In this document: positions 22,683 through 34,604 of the stretch, in pieces
How positions within the stretch are numbered: position 1 is the first letter of the stretch
Layout of the letters: the number at the start of each line of letters is the position of its first letter
Assembly: GCF_040802235.1 (NCBI RefSeq)
Contig: NC_133166.1
Span: 310,001 to 374,000, forward strand
Source of the DNA: Manis javanica
Taxonomy: Eukaryota > Chordata > Mammalia > Pholidota > Manidae
DNA: 64,000 bases
Direction of reading: 5' to 3'
Position numbers and translations under genes: made by a program
Notes under the pieces: model-generated
What the model was told of the DNA's origin: nothing
The model's input: the letters and a program-made list of their open reading frames with translations, nothing else
Database searches by the model: none

Positions 22683-22850
22683 GCTAACATTTATTTAGCT
22701 CTTACTGTTTTAAGCCCTTTTTGCTATTCAATCCTCGCAGCAACCCCATGAGGTGGTAAGCACTATAGCCCCGTGTATACATGAGGCCACTGGAGCACAG
22801 AGTGGGTAATAACTGGCTAAGAGTCCTACGCCAGGAAATAAAAGTCAGGA
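22683..22850. repeat. MIR-like SINE remnant
   Basis: TAACATTTATTTAGCTCTTA, TCGCAGCAACCCCATGAGG and GGCCACTGGAGCACAGAG follow the order of a MIR core. The counterpart in unit 3 is near 37,480-37,640. Confidence 0.6.
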
Positions 22851-23065
22851 AAGTCTGAAGTCTTCCCTCTCATTCTTTCTCCATCATTTTCCCGCTCTCT
22901 CCCTCTCCCTCTGTCTCTCTGTGCTAACGATTAAGGATTATGGATTTATGTATCTTAATAGATTTTCTAATTATAAACATAGGAGTTGAAGAAAATTGAA
23001 AACACAAGTACAAAGAATACCAAAATCATACCACTCATTATTTTGGTATTTGTGATTGGTTCATA

Positions 23066-23083
23066 GGTGTGTGTGTGTGTGTG
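23066..23083. repeat. Short (GT)n tract
   Basis: Nine or so GT units followed by GAGACAGAGAG. In unit 3 the site (about 37,895) has only a trace. Confidence 0.8.
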
Positions 23084-23599
23084 AGACAGAGAGATTATAT
23101 AAAGCGTTTTTTTCTTCTAGTAAGGTGGAACTATTTTGTGCAATCATTAGCAATATATGGTAATGTGTACCATTTATTAATTTATGCTTTTTATATTAAA
23201 GACATTACTACATTGTCTTTTTTTATGTTTTGTGACTCATTTTTTCCCAATTCAGCAACTGTGTTTCAAGATTATTTTACTTAAGTGGATTTTTCTGCTG
23301 TAACCATATTTAAAAATGTTAAATAGTATTTTCTTCTTTATGTTTTCTGTTTTGGTATTGTATTTCAGATAGATCATTCCCGTCCCAAGATTACTTAAAG
23401 GCATAATAAGTGTTTATCCTTCACTATCAACTGAAATACTAACTTAAAAGGGAGTTCTAATTTTATCATATATTCAATTTTTACTAATATTTCCGTTTTT
23501 TCCGCAATTTCCATATGTTCTTATGATGCATTGCTATTTCTACAAGAATCATAAATTATTCATATTTATTAAACTTTTTAATATCTGAAAGTACAAGGC

Positions 23600-23965
23600 T
23601 TTTTTATTTACTTCTTCAATTTTTTATATTTAAACCTTTTTCATTTTTAAAAATTATAGTATACTTGACATACAATATATTAGTTTCAAGTGTGCAGCAT
23701 AGGGATACAATTTTATGCATTATGAAATCTTACCGTGGTAAATGTAGTTACTATTTTTCACCATACAGTTATTGACTCTAATCCCTCTGCTGTACTTTTT
23801 ATCCCATAAATTATTTATTCTACAATTGGAAGTTTGTACCTCTATCCCATCACCTATTTTACCCATTCCCCTACCCCAACCTCTTATGGCAACCACCAGT
23901 TTGTTCTCTGTATTTATGGTCTATTCCTGATTTGGGTTTGCTTGTTTGCTCATTTCAAGTCCTTT
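23600..23965 (-). mobile_element. 5'-truncated L1 3' end, private to unit 2
   Basis: Antisense L1 3' UTR (ATACTTGACATACAATATAT, TTAGTTTCAAGTGTGCAGCA, GGAAGTTTGTACC, GGCAACCACCAGTTTGTTCT). It is absent at the matching place in unit 3 (about 38,475), where TCAAGTCCTTTC is single. Here related sequence stands on both sides (ACAAGGCTTTTT near 23,593 and TTCAAGTCCTTTC near 23,955), consistent with an eroded target-site duplication and insertion after the units split. Confidence 0.65.
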
Positions 23966-24434
23966 CATTATTAATCTTTGTCAAAAAATTTCTTGGCTAT
24001 TCTCGATGATTAACTCTTTCATTTCAAGGAAGGTCAGAAAATTTATGGATCATAACCAAGAGGCTATATCTATTATGAATCTGTTACTAAGTTCTACCCA
24101 GCTGACTGTATCAACAAAAAATACTAAATAAAACTATGAAGTACTTGAGAATTGAAATTTTCCACTTGGACACTTTCTCTGCATCAAGACCCATCACAGC
24201 GTAATGTTGCTTGTCAACTGACCCAAGTGGACTCAAACTCAAACAAGCCTGATATGAAATCATTTACCGGCTTGTATCTTCATGGCTCCAGGCGATTTGC
24301 TTCTGCTTGAGGTCTGAATGTATGTCTGCCTAGAGGTAATGATGCCTGACTGCCTAGAAGGCTGGTGATCTCTCAGGAAATTCGCTAAATGGATCCATAA
24401 AACTATAGCAGCCCTGGCATTTGGTTACCTGTAA

Positions 24435-24570
24435 TCAGTTAATGATAATAATAGTCAACACCTATTGAAACAGTTACTATGTACTAGATTGAGTGCTGAG
24501 CATTTGCATGAACTTCCCTATAGCCCTCCCAGTAACATGATGTTCCAAGGGCTCTCATTGTTCTTATTTA
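24435..24570. repeat. MIR-like SINE remnant
   Basis: AATAATAGTCAACACCTATT, TGAGTGCTGAGCATTTGCAT and CCCTCCCAGTAACATGATG follow a MIR consensus. The counterpart in unit 3 is near 38,985-39,100. Confidence 0.55.
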
Positions 24571-25359
24571 TTGTAAGTGGTAAATCTTAGTGTGTTTAAG
24601 CCACAGTGGCAGGTACATAGAACAAGAGGGTATCAGAACAAAATCTCCAAAATATGAACATTGAGTTATAGTCCCATGCTATTGCTCGGGTAGAAAAATA
24701 CCTTAAGTTAATAATATATTGAGGTCAGTAGTTAGCTATACTAGCCTCCCTTTGGTGTACTTTCTATGAAGACTTCCATAAGAACATTTATTCTATATCT
24801 TCTTTGGTCACACATTCTATGCCCTACAAAAATATTATCAGAGTTATAAATTGTGATATAATTTGCAGGCCAGTTTGGAGATGAAATATTCAATACATTT
24901 GTAAAAGTTGAGAAATTATTACAAATAGGGTAATTATTTTTCTCATGGAGAATGGAAGCAATTTTGAAATTTATCAGGATGACCGTGTTGGACACAAAGT
25001 CTATTTCAAATTATTACACTATTATTATCAGAAAGCAGTTGTTATATAATGAATAAACAGAAGTTTTTTAAAAACATCATTAATGATCTCTACGTACAAT
25101 AGTCACAGATTTTCTACTGTTTCTAAAAAATTCTCCATCAAGTGTTTAAATATGTCCTTCACTTCTCATAGGAATTCATGCCTTAACTGAGAACCTGAAG
25201 CACTGAGCAGGTACTCGACAATGTGAGATGAAAAGCAGCAGTGGTTACAGCAAGACAGTGAGCATTTCCCTTTTTCTTGTGCTCCATGGAGGAAAAAGCT
25301 GGCACATGGGAGAATTGTAATGCTGTCATTTCCGTTGAGTCAGCGGTGCATTCTCTTGT

Positions 25360-25376
25360 CTCTTTTCTGATCTCAG
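25360..25376 (+). other. Splice acceptor before OR gene 2
   Basis: TCTCTTTTCTGATCTCAG, with AG at 25,375-25,376, sits 13 bp before the ATG as in paralogs 1 and 3. Confidence 0.65.
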
Positions 25377-25389
25377 CAGTACTGAGGCT

Positions 25390-26328
25390 ATGATTAGGAG
25401 AGGAAACAGTACAGAGATCACCCACTTCATCCTCTTGGGCTTCTCCGATTTTCCCAGAATCAAAGCACTGCTCTTTGTTTTGTTCCTGGTGATCTACGTT
25501 ACAACTCTGACTTGGAACCTGAGCCTCATCATCTTAATAAGGATGGATTCCCACCTCCACACACCCATGTACTTCTTCCTCAGCAACCTGTCCTTCCTAG
25601 ACATCTGCTATGTGACCTCCACAGCCCCCAAGATGCTCTCTGACTTTTTTCAGGAACAGCATATTATCACCCTAGTGGGCTGTGCTGTTCAGTACTTCTT
25701 CTTTTCAGCCCTGGGACTGACTGAGACTTGTCTCATGACTGCCATGGCATATGACCGCTATGCTGCCATTTGTAATCCACTTCTCTATTCATCAATCATG
25801 TCACCCACCCTCTGTGTTCGGATGGTGCTGGGATCCTATCTGGCTGGCCTCTCTGCTTCTTCATCCCAGTTGTGTGCCATTCTTCAACTCCACTTCTGTG
25901 GGCCTAATGTCATCCACCACTTCTTCTGTGACATGCCCCAGCTGTTAGTCCTGTCCTGCACTGACACTTTCTTTGCCCAACTTTTACTTGCTATATTAGC
26001 AATGATCTTTGGGATAATAAATGCCCTTGTTGTCATGATATCTTATGGCTATATCGTCATCTCCATCATGAAGATCACTACAGCTAAAGGCAGGTCCAAG
26101 GCTTTCAACACCTGTGCTTCTCACCTGACAGCAGTTTCCCTCTTCTATACCTCAGGTATGTTTGTCTATTTGAGGTCCAGCTCTGGTGGTTCTTCCAACT
26201 TTGACAGATTTGCATCAGTTTTTTACACAGTGATGATTCCCATGTTGAATCCCTTGATTTACAGTCTGAGGAACAAGGAAATCAAAGATGCCTTGAAGAG
26301 GTTGCAGAAGAAAGGAAGGTATTGCTGA
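25390..26328 (+). CDS. OR5AN1-like: Olfactory receptor, OR5AN1-like, paralog 2 (312 aa)
   Basis: An intact odorant GPCR of the same family as its neighbours, expected in the cilia of olfactory neurons with Golf signalling. N6 is glycosylatable (NST). The hallmarks are PMYFFLSNLSFLD (59-71), C98/C180, MAYDRYAAIC (119-128), SYGYIVIS (219-226), KAFNTCASHLTAV (237-249) and PMLNPLIYSLRN (284-295). The A after DRY also occurs in human OR5AN1 as I remember it, whereas paralog 1 has V. Aromatic residues that published modelling of OR5AN1 assigns to the musk pocket (F105, F194, F207, F252, Y260, from memory) are all present. The paralogs differ mostly in TM3-TM5 and the extracellular loops, as expected for ligand tuning. 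Confidence 0.95.
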   Translation: MIRRGNSTEITHFILLGFSDFPRIKALLFVLFLVIYVTTLTWNLSLIILIRMDSHLHTPMYFFLSNLSFLDICYVTSTAPKMLSDFFQEQHIITLVGCAVQYFFFSALGLTETCLMTAMAYDRYAAICNPLLYSSIMSPTLCVRMVLGSYLAGLSASSSQLCAILQLHFCGPNVIHHFFCDMPQLLVLSCTDTFFAQLLLAILAMIFGIINALVVMISYGYIVISIMKITTAKGRSKAFNTCASHLTAVSLFYTSGMFVYLRSSSGGSSNFDRFASVFYTVMIPMLNPLIYSLRNKEIKDALKRLQKKGRYC

Positions 26329-28000
26329 CTTCAGATATTCCAAGATTTCTCACAGATTCATCCTGTCAGAATTCCCTTAACCCACAATACTCAGGCCATG
26401 AATAGACAATCGTAAAAATTCATACTACCTTTAGGCAATAAAGACTTGATTTGACAGGTACTATGACAAAAAGCACCAACAGCCTATTCAAAGCCACGCA
26501 AGCACAATATTTATGTTTTGTAACTTCATTGCTCACACCCTATGTATAAAGTGGCCTCATCATTTAATCTATCCACAAATGTTTACAAAACTCAAGATTC
26601 AGAAACTTGTTGCTTCTGTTTTCTTCTGAAATCAAGCCCAGTTCAGTGCCCTAAAGGAGAGATACCTGTCGGAGGCCCCAGGAGTATAAAAACCCTGTCT
26701 CCCATATGTTCTGATGCAGCGTAATCCAGACACGATGGTGATCCATGTCCCGTGTTTCTGACCAGAATGGGAATGGACCGTGGGAGGGCTGTGCCTTTGG
26801 ACAGAATCAAGACTCTACAATTGGCCTGGTTACGCCTCCTGGAAAGAGTTGTCTGAGAGAGCTGATGTTTGTCTAAGACCTTGTTCAGTGCTGATTGCCA
26901 AGTAAGGTTTTGGTCACATCCTGTTTCTCCACCAGCTGTAGTCTATGGAAAGAGGGTGTGATTTAAATCACAAGGAGAAGCAATGAATGCTGTCATCCAT
27001 TCAGTGCCATTTATTAATGCTTCTAATGATTTCTAATGAGAGGTGGTATTCAAGATCTATGTCACAAACCAGTGGCAATCTCTGATATTGTGGGACTCAA
27101 ACCTCTCTTTTTCTGTCCCATTAAATCTGGAAAATTTACCTTGGTGGACATACAGTTGATGGTTCACACTATCAAAATGTTTCTGATATTCAAGCATCCG
27201 TTCATGTTTATTGTGAGAATGCGTTGTAACAATAAAGTTGCTGGATATTTAATATTGCAGAGACTAAGAACAAATATGGAAAACTGGAATACATCCTTTC
27301 CTATTTTCTGTTTAAATTTTATGTTCTAAAGATTTATGGTTGAGTGAGGTGATATAACAGATGGAATAGAATGGTTACTTGTAGTTTGATGCTGATATTT
27401 TCCAGAAAGCTTCAAGGGCCAGGATAGAAAATAAGCAGTGGGATATGCAGGGTTCCCAGCCCCTGGCCAGTTTTCAGGACCTGAAGGAGGTCATACAATT
27501 TTTGGTGGTTATGGGCTGTGAGACAGAGTAGGAAAATGTGTAGCAATAATAGCAATTGATTTGTGAGATTACTTAGAAATGAACAAGCTGATATGGAATG
27601 GATGTCATCACCTTTATGTATTTTTCTTAGAGATCCATTTGGGTTCTCAATGTTGTTTGGGCCTCAATTTTGATGAGTGACATGAATTATTTCAATTAAA
27701 GAACTGTAAGTGAAGAGGTGTTTGAAGGCTTTTCCAAATCTTCCATGAGATTCCACATGGACAGGATTGAGAGACGGGAAATTATTGCACCTCTGGGAAA
27801 GTATCTGAGGGCTTTCCTCATGCCAAGGAAAGAATACAGTATGAATAAAGGTTGTGTGGCCCCTGGGCAGCCATATGCATCCCCTTTGAAGCATTTCTCT
27901 TTCAAAATGTATAATAATGTGTGGGAAATCTGTTTCTAAGGTCAAGGGCTTCCTTAGGAGACAGACCTCTGTTAGGTTTATAATACAGTGTTGTTCATTA
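26329..28000 (+). repeat. Duplicon unit 2, downstream flank
   Basis: No gene is seen. It is collinear with the flanks after receptors 1 and 3. A candidate AATAAA lies at 26,437-26,442, about 110 bp after the stop; the matching positions read ATAAAA in unit 1 and CAAAGA in unit 3, so this signal is specific to paralog 2 and may or may not be used. A short frame at 27,036-27,329 shows no domain and is not shared as an open frame by the other units. Confidence 0.65.
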
Positions 28001-28945
28001 ATATCAAAGTGGTGCACATTATATTTCCAGATTTACTTATCTTCTAGTTTTAAATGTGTACCCTTTAACAATATCTCTCCAATTCCCCTGCCCCTGAAAG
28101 CATCATTCTACTCTCTGTTTCTATGAGTTAGACTTTTTGATCTTCCACATACTAGTGATATCCTACAGTATTTGTCTTTCTCTGTCTGGTTTATCTCACT
28201 TAGCAACATGCTATCAAGTTCCGTCCATGATGTCAAAACTGGCAGGATATCCTGCACCCCCAGTGCTGAATAATAATCCACTGTGTATTTATCATGTCTT
28301 CTTAATCATCCACTGACGGATACTTAGGTTGTTTCCATATCTTCGCTATTGTGAATAATGCTGCAATAAACATGGGAGGGCAGATCTTTCAGACATCCCA
28401 TTATTATTTCCATTTGATATGTACCCAGACGTGGATTTGCTAGATCATATGGCAGTTCTATTTGCAAATTTTTAAGGAAGTTCCATAGTGTTTTCAATAG
28501 AGGCCAAAACAATTACCTTCCCAGCAATAGTATATAAGCATTGCCTTTCTCCACATATTCACCAATATTTGTTATGTCTTCTCTTCCTGATTTCGGCCAT
28601 TCTAACAGAAGTGGCATTTTAGATAACTAAGGTATCTAACCTATTTTTGTTATCTCATTTTGTTTTCATTGCATGTCCTTGGAGATTAGTGATGTTGAGC
28701 TCCTTTTCATAGATCGGTTGGTCATTTGGATGTCTTCTTAAAAAATATCTATTCAATTCCACTGTCCATTTTTAAAATTGTGTAGTTCTGATTTATTATT
28801 GAGTTGTATGAATTTTTACAAATATTGGATATCAAGCCCTTATCTGATATATGGTTTGCAAATATTTTCAGATGTATGGTTTGTATGTATTTTCTCCCAT
28901 TGTCTATGTTGCCTTTCATTTTATTGATTGTTTCTTTTGCTGTGT
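28000..28945 (-). mobile_element. Old L1 3' end and ORF2 C-terminal fragment
   Basis: Antisense L1 with TCCGTCCATGATGTCAAAACT, GAATAATGCTGCAATAAACA, TAGATCATATGGCA and CTTATCTGATATATGG-type phrases in the usual order. The left part is shared with unit 1 (14,781 onward). It stops at 28,945, where a much better preserved L1 segment starts. Confidence 0.75.
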
Positions 28946-29260
28946 AGGATTTCAATCTTTTGGAATTTACTGAGGTTCTTTTTGTGGCCTAGTATGTGGT
29001 GTATTCTGGAGAATGTTCCATGTGCACTTGAGAAGAATGTGTATCCTGTTGCTTTTGGATGTAGAGTTCTATAGATGTGTTTTAGGTCCATCTGTTCTAG
29101 AGTGTTGTGCAGTGCCTCTGTGCCCTTACTTATTTTCTGTCTGGTGGCTCTGTCCTTTGGGGTGAGTGTTGTGTTAACGTCTCCCAAAATGAATGCATTG
29201 TATTCTATTTCCTCCTTTAATTCTGTTAGTATTTGTTTCACATATATTGGTGCTCGTGGT
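28946..29260 (-). mobile_element. Young-L1 ORF2 endonuclease segment, about 310 bp
   Basis: This matches the young L1 at about 9388-9690 nearly base for base. On the - strand it reads KQILTELKEEIEYNAFILGD to TGYTFFSSAHGTFSRIHHILG, the C-terminal part of the L1 endonuclease. It has neither poly(A) nor 5' UTR and is inserted at the edge of older L1, so it did not arrive as an ordinary 5'-truncated insertion. Confidence 0.75.
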
Positions 29261-31009
29261 AATTCTTTATTTCATACTTTTGCTTATATAGATATGGAAC
29301 CTAAATCTTATTATTACTGTAATCCTAAAACCCCCAAGCCAAAATTTTTGTTTAAAAGGATTCTGGACTGGTATTACTTCCAAAGTATCTGACAGAAGCA
29401 ATATAAATAATTTCTAAGAACACAATTTAATCTCCAGTATCAATGTTTCCCACAGATAAATTTTAAATGAATATGAATTTGAGATCAAAATGCACTAAAC
29501 ACACAAATAAATAGGACATCTTGAGCAAGAGTCAGCAATGACATCAAATTACTATGTCTGTGTAGCAAAATTATATTAAATTAGATAATTTAAGTAAGTA
29601 TGTTTAATATGTTTAAATAAAGGATATTATTGAAAGTATGATGAAAATACAAGAGACCATATGGGAAAAGAACAAAACGGAACTTTTAGAAGAGAAAGCA
29701 AAATTTATATATGAAATTTGAAATTCAGTGGATGAGTTACAGAGCCAACTGGCACAATTACAATAGAATGAATATACTGGAAGTGAGATATGGAAAAATT
29801 AAATAGAACAGTAGAGAAATACAGATAGTTGCTGTTTCAGTGACATGGAGGATAAACTATATTCAACATACATCAAACTGGGGTTCTAACGGCATATAAT
29901 AGAAATATAGAGGAGTTTTTCAGAATACTGTGTTTAATGATCAGTACACCAGGCATAAGATGACCATATTTGCTGAACGAGCATTAGGGGAATCTGTGAA
30001 TATCTCCATAATTATAAGAAGATCAGTATGTATTGTTGCTGCATAATAAATCTTCTTCTTTGTGATTATTAGTTATGATGACGATGATAACAATGATACT
30101 GATGATGATGAAAAATGCAGTTTTCTTCTCTCTTCCCACAAAAATATCCCTCCATTTAGTCTGACTGTGGACAGAACCACCCCTAAATCTGGTATGGGAA
30201 ATACACTGTCTGCTACAGTTTCCCCTTCCATATTGATGGCAAACATCTTGTCTTTCTTTGCCAACTACTCACTTCATTTCTCCAAAATTCTTCTCAAAAC
30301 AGAGCAATGACTGGTGTAATTTTGGGAAATGAAGACCTTTACCCTACTGTTCTGGGTACAGCCTTATGCTTCTTGGTGGAATCAAAGACTGGAAATAGTT
30401 GGGGAGAGGAAGACATTCTGGATCACTAATGTTGAAAAATATTTGTAGTTCATGGACACAGTTATTTAATCAATGTGACAGCCTTGCTCCAGGAAAATCT
30501 CTAAGACTTCTACTTTTACCCGTATACACAACTTCCAGGTTACATCTGACAGCTGTTTTCTACCTTTCAAGGCTTCCCAGGATTTTCTTTCTGGTTTGAG
30601 TTTATCTGGATAAAAATGTATTTATGTTGGGAGATATTCTAATGACCACCTAGTGAGAATGGCAGCTATAGCACCTTAAAGAGACCATACATCGCATCAC
30701 CTGATGAAAAAACATTATTTTGGTGGATTACTCCTTGGCTTAAAGACTTAGTGCCTGGCAACTTTAGTCTCACTCCAATGATAGGAAGAGAAAAGAACTT
30801 CCACAATTTCTGTCTCTGTTTCCTAATCTTCATGTCCATTGTCTAAGCATCCTAACCGTTACCCAAGTTCAAGTCACTTTTCATTGTAGGTGTGTTTTTT
30901 AACATAGGAATCATGGGTAAATTAATAAATATCTCTGATTTGTGGAAAGAACAACCTACACCTTCAAGGAAGGGAGCATAATGGGTCTTTCAATCTTGTT
31001 TATCTAACT
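29261..31009. other. Unassigned intergenic DNA
   Basis: No gene is recognised. There is a GAT/ATG-rich low-complexity patch at 30,070-30,115. The stretch 29,640-30,000 is A-rich and may be very old L1, but I cannot support that. Open frames 30,062-30,310 and 30,399-30,599 lack domains. Confidence 0.5.
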
Positions 31010-33600
31010 TCTCAGGAATTTGTTCTCAAACTCTTCCAAAAAACTGAAGAAGAAGGAACACTTCCAAACTCATTATATATGGCCAGCATTACCCTTATAT
31101 CAGAACCACACAAGGACACCACAAAAAAGAGAAACTAAAAGCCAAGGTCTATGAGGAACATAAGTGCAAATATCCTCAACAAAATATTGGCAAACCAAAT
31201 TGAACAATACTTTAAAAAGATCATACACCATGAGCAAGTGGGGTTTATTCCAGCAATACAGGGATGGTTCAACAACTGAAAAATCAATCATCATAGTACC
31301 CCTACTATAGTAACAAAATGAAAGAGGAAAATCATATGATCATCTCAGTAGATGCAAGAAAAGCATTTGAAAATTCAACATCCTTTTATGATAAGGAGTC
31401 TCAACAAAATGGGTTTTGCGGGAATACACCTCAACATAACAAAGGCCACAAATGACAAACCCACAGCTAGAATCATATTCAATGGTGAAAAGCTGAAAGC
31501 TTTTTATCTCACATCAGGAACAAGACAAGGATACCCAGTCTTCCCACTTTTATTCAAGACAGTACTCAAAGTCCTAGTTATACTAATAAGGCAAGGAAAG
31601 AAATACAAGCCATCCAAATCAGACAGGAAGTAAAACTGACACTATTTGCAGATGATGTGATACTATACATAGAAACTCCTAAAGTCTCCACAATGAAAAA
31701 TGTTAGAACTAAGAAATAAATTCAGTAAAGTTGCAAGATATAAGATTAATATACAAAAATTTATGGTGTTTCTGTACACTGCTAATGAACTATCAGAAAG
31801 AGAAATTAAGAAATCAATCCCATTTACAATTACATCAAAAAAGAATAATGTACCTAGGAATAAATATAATCAAGGTGAAAGAACTGCATACTGAAAAGAA
31901 ATTAAACATGACAAATAAATGGAAAGATGTTCAATGCTCAATTATTGGAAGAATTAATATTGTTAAAATGTCCATACTACCCAAAGAAATCTACAATATC
32001 AGCGCCATCCCTACCAAAATTCTAATGTCGTTTTTCACTAAACAAATAATCCTAGAATTTGTGTGGAACCACTAAAGATCCTGAATAGCCAGAGCTATAC
32101 CGAGAAAGAACAACAAAACTGAAGGAATCACACTCCCTGATTTAAAACTATATTACAAAGCTATAATAATCAAAAGAGTATAGTATTAGCATAAAAATAG
32201 ATACACAGATCAATGGAACAGATTTGGAAGCCCAGAAATAAATGCATGCATATATGGATAAGTAATTTATAACAATGAACCCAAAACATAATGGAAAAAG
32301 GACAGTCTCTTCAAGTAGTGGAGCTGGAAAAACTGGACAACCACATGAAAAAGAAGAAAACTAGACCACCATCTTACATGATACATAAAAATTAACTCAA
32401 AATAGATTTGGGACTTGAATGTAGTACCTGAAAGCATAAAATTCCTCTGAGAAAACGTAGATGCCAATCTCCTTGATATTGGTCTTAGTAATGTGTTTGC
32501 GGATCTGATGCCAAAGGCAAAGGAAACAAGCAAAAATAAACAAACGGAATGACTGTAAACTAAAAGCTTCTGCACAGTGAAAGAAGTAATCAAAACGAAA
32601 AGGCAACCCACTAAATTGGAGAAAACATTTGCAATTATCCAATAAAGGGTTAAAATCCAAACTATATAAAGAACTCAAAAGTGCAATGAGAAAAACAACC
32701 AACCAGAGGAAAAAATGGGCAGAGGATCTCAACAGTTATTTTTTGAAAGAAGACATAGAGATGGCTAACAGGTACATGAAAAGATGTACAACATCACTAA
32801 TCATTAGGGAAATGCAACTCAAAATCAGAAGGAAATGTCACCTCACAGTTGTTAAAATGGCTATTATAAAAAGGACAAGAGTTAAACGTTGGCCAGGATG
32901 TGCAAAAAAGGGAACCATTGCACAATGTTGGTGGAAATGTAAGTGCGCCCACTATGAAAAACAGTATGGAGATTCCTCAAAAAATTAGGAATAGAGCTAA
33001 TTCCACTTCTAGGTATTTATTCAGAATATGTAAACACTAATTTGTAAAACATATGCACCCCTATGTTCATTGCAGCCTGATTTACAATAGCCCAATAGCC
33101 AAGATATGGAAACAACCTGAGTGTCCATTGATGGATGAATAAAAATAATATGGTATAGACTTACACATGTGTATGTATATACACATATAAATGTATATGT
33201 ACACACACACAGTGGAATACTACTTGGCCAAAAAGAAAAATAAAATCTTGACATTTGCAGCAACATAGATGAACCTTGAAGGTATTGCACCAAGTAAAAT
33301 AAGTCAGAGAAAGAAACATTGTTTTATTTCACTCATATGTAGAATCTAAAAAAACAAGTGAACAAAGAAAACAATACAAAAACATACCTAGACACAGTGA
33401 AAAGACTGATGGTAAGCAGAGGGGAAGGGATTAAGGGGGTGGATGAAGTGGGTGGAGGGGGCCAACTGTGTATTCACGGTTGGCAACTAGACTTTTGATG
33501 GTGATCACTTTGTAGTGCATACAGATGTCGAATTATAATATTTTACACCTGAAACTTATATAAAGCTATACACCATTTTACCTCGGTAGAAAAGGAACAC
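31010..33600 (+). mobile_element. Old L1, 3' half (RT to 3' end)
   Basis: On the + strand: RT region (CATCAGGAACAAGACAAGG near 31,514; LFADD coded near 31,641-31,655), C-terminal domain (AAAAATGGGCAGAGGATCTC near 32,713; TGGAATACTACTTGGCC near 33,212) and 3' UTR ending GATGTCGAATTATAATATTTTACACCTGAAACT-like sequence near 33,520-33,590 (a known L1 tail, quoted in parts: TGTAGTGCATACAGATGTCG, TTTTACACCTGAAACTTATA). Frames are broken in several places (31,352-31,633, 31,700-32,075, 32,629-32,988 are its pieces). It overlaps the L1 ending at 19,735 by about 250 bp of ORF2. Confidence 0.8.
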
Positions 33601-34604
33601 TTTATAACTTTAATCCTGAACAGAGAGAGAAGGTGAGGGAGATGAGAGGAGAGCAGAGAAAAGGAGATGAGAGAGTGATGGGGTTGACTCCTGAATACCC
33701 TTTCCCTCCTTACTCCTTGAGCCTCCCTGTGAAGTGAATTGTGAAAAAGTGGTGGGAGAGAGAAACAGAAGAAAACTTTTTAAGTTTTCAAGGTTGGAGA
33801 GATTCTTAGAGGCTAGAAAGAAGCCTGAATCTTCCATTTCTGGGATGTGATGGGCCTGGAACTGTGCCCTGGCAGCTTCTCAGAGAATGTGCAGGACCTC
33901 AGACATGACGGCTGCCGTGATCTGTCAAGGGTGGTGGAAGCTGAGACTCAGGGACCTGTATCCTCCAAGGACTCCAGGGCCTCAGGTGGACCAGGGAGCT
34001 GAAGAGCCTCCAGACCCGGGGGTACCATGGAGTGGAGACTCAGCGTTCAACCGAAAAACATTTTAAAAGAGTTTTTTTTCAAACAAGAGTTTATGGACAA
34101 TGTTTCATACATATTACCTTAAAATGTATACAACATTTTGCATAGATTTTTTTTTATTACCACCTGAAGATAACAGGTGAAACACTATCCTCATCTTATG
34201 GAGAGAACCCGCGGGTGCGTTGAGTTCTGCCATGTTCTTCCCAATGCAGCGACAACCCATCTCAGATCTCACAAAGTGTGGAATATAAGCAGTTCTTACT
34301 GACCAAATACATTTCCTGCGTTGCTTCACCACAGTTCCCAAATTCTCCACTTTTGGTGTTGTATCTTTAAAACTATCTTAAGAATCTGTTAGGTTGAAAG
34401 GACTGCTTTATTACAGTTCTTATTATGGGAAATATATAACTATTAACCTATTAGCAACAGTTAAATCAAATAATTAACTCATTGGCCCACCACCCCTTTT
34501 GCCCTGTGAGTTAGGTCAGTTGAAGTAGCTCAAACCAAGAATAGGACCGTGTCTAAAACATCTCTGTATCCCTATTAATGTCAGAGTATTAACATTCTAT
34601 TTCT
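33601..34604. other. Unassigned DNA before unit 3
   Basis: It starts with a purine-rich GAGA tract (33,620-33,680). No gene or identifiable repeat is seen. A short poly(T) and A/T-rich sequence at 34,070-34,160 could be an old retroposon edge. Confidence 0.4.

Larger units (their letters stand above)
19736..25389 (+). repeat. Olfactory-receptor duplicon unit 2, upstream part
   Basis: This stretch is collinear with 34,605-39,175 plus 46,655-47,422 upstream of receptor 3. Examples are CCTACTRCTAATAGG (about 19,853/34,723), GGACCACGGGGA (20,512/35,366), GCTCCTGTCTTGG (20,744/35,588) and GTCTGCCTAGAGG (24,325/38,845, written approximately). No protein-coding gene is seen. It carries MIR pieces, microsatellites and one L1 3' end listed separately. 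Confidence 0.8.

Noticed and set aside
25183-25425. Minus-strand ORFs over the receptor 5' ends (25,183-25,425 and 47,198-47,455)
   Set aside because: They overlap the splice acceptor and coding start of the receptors. The similarity comes from the duplicated DNA, and unit 1 has no matching open frame.
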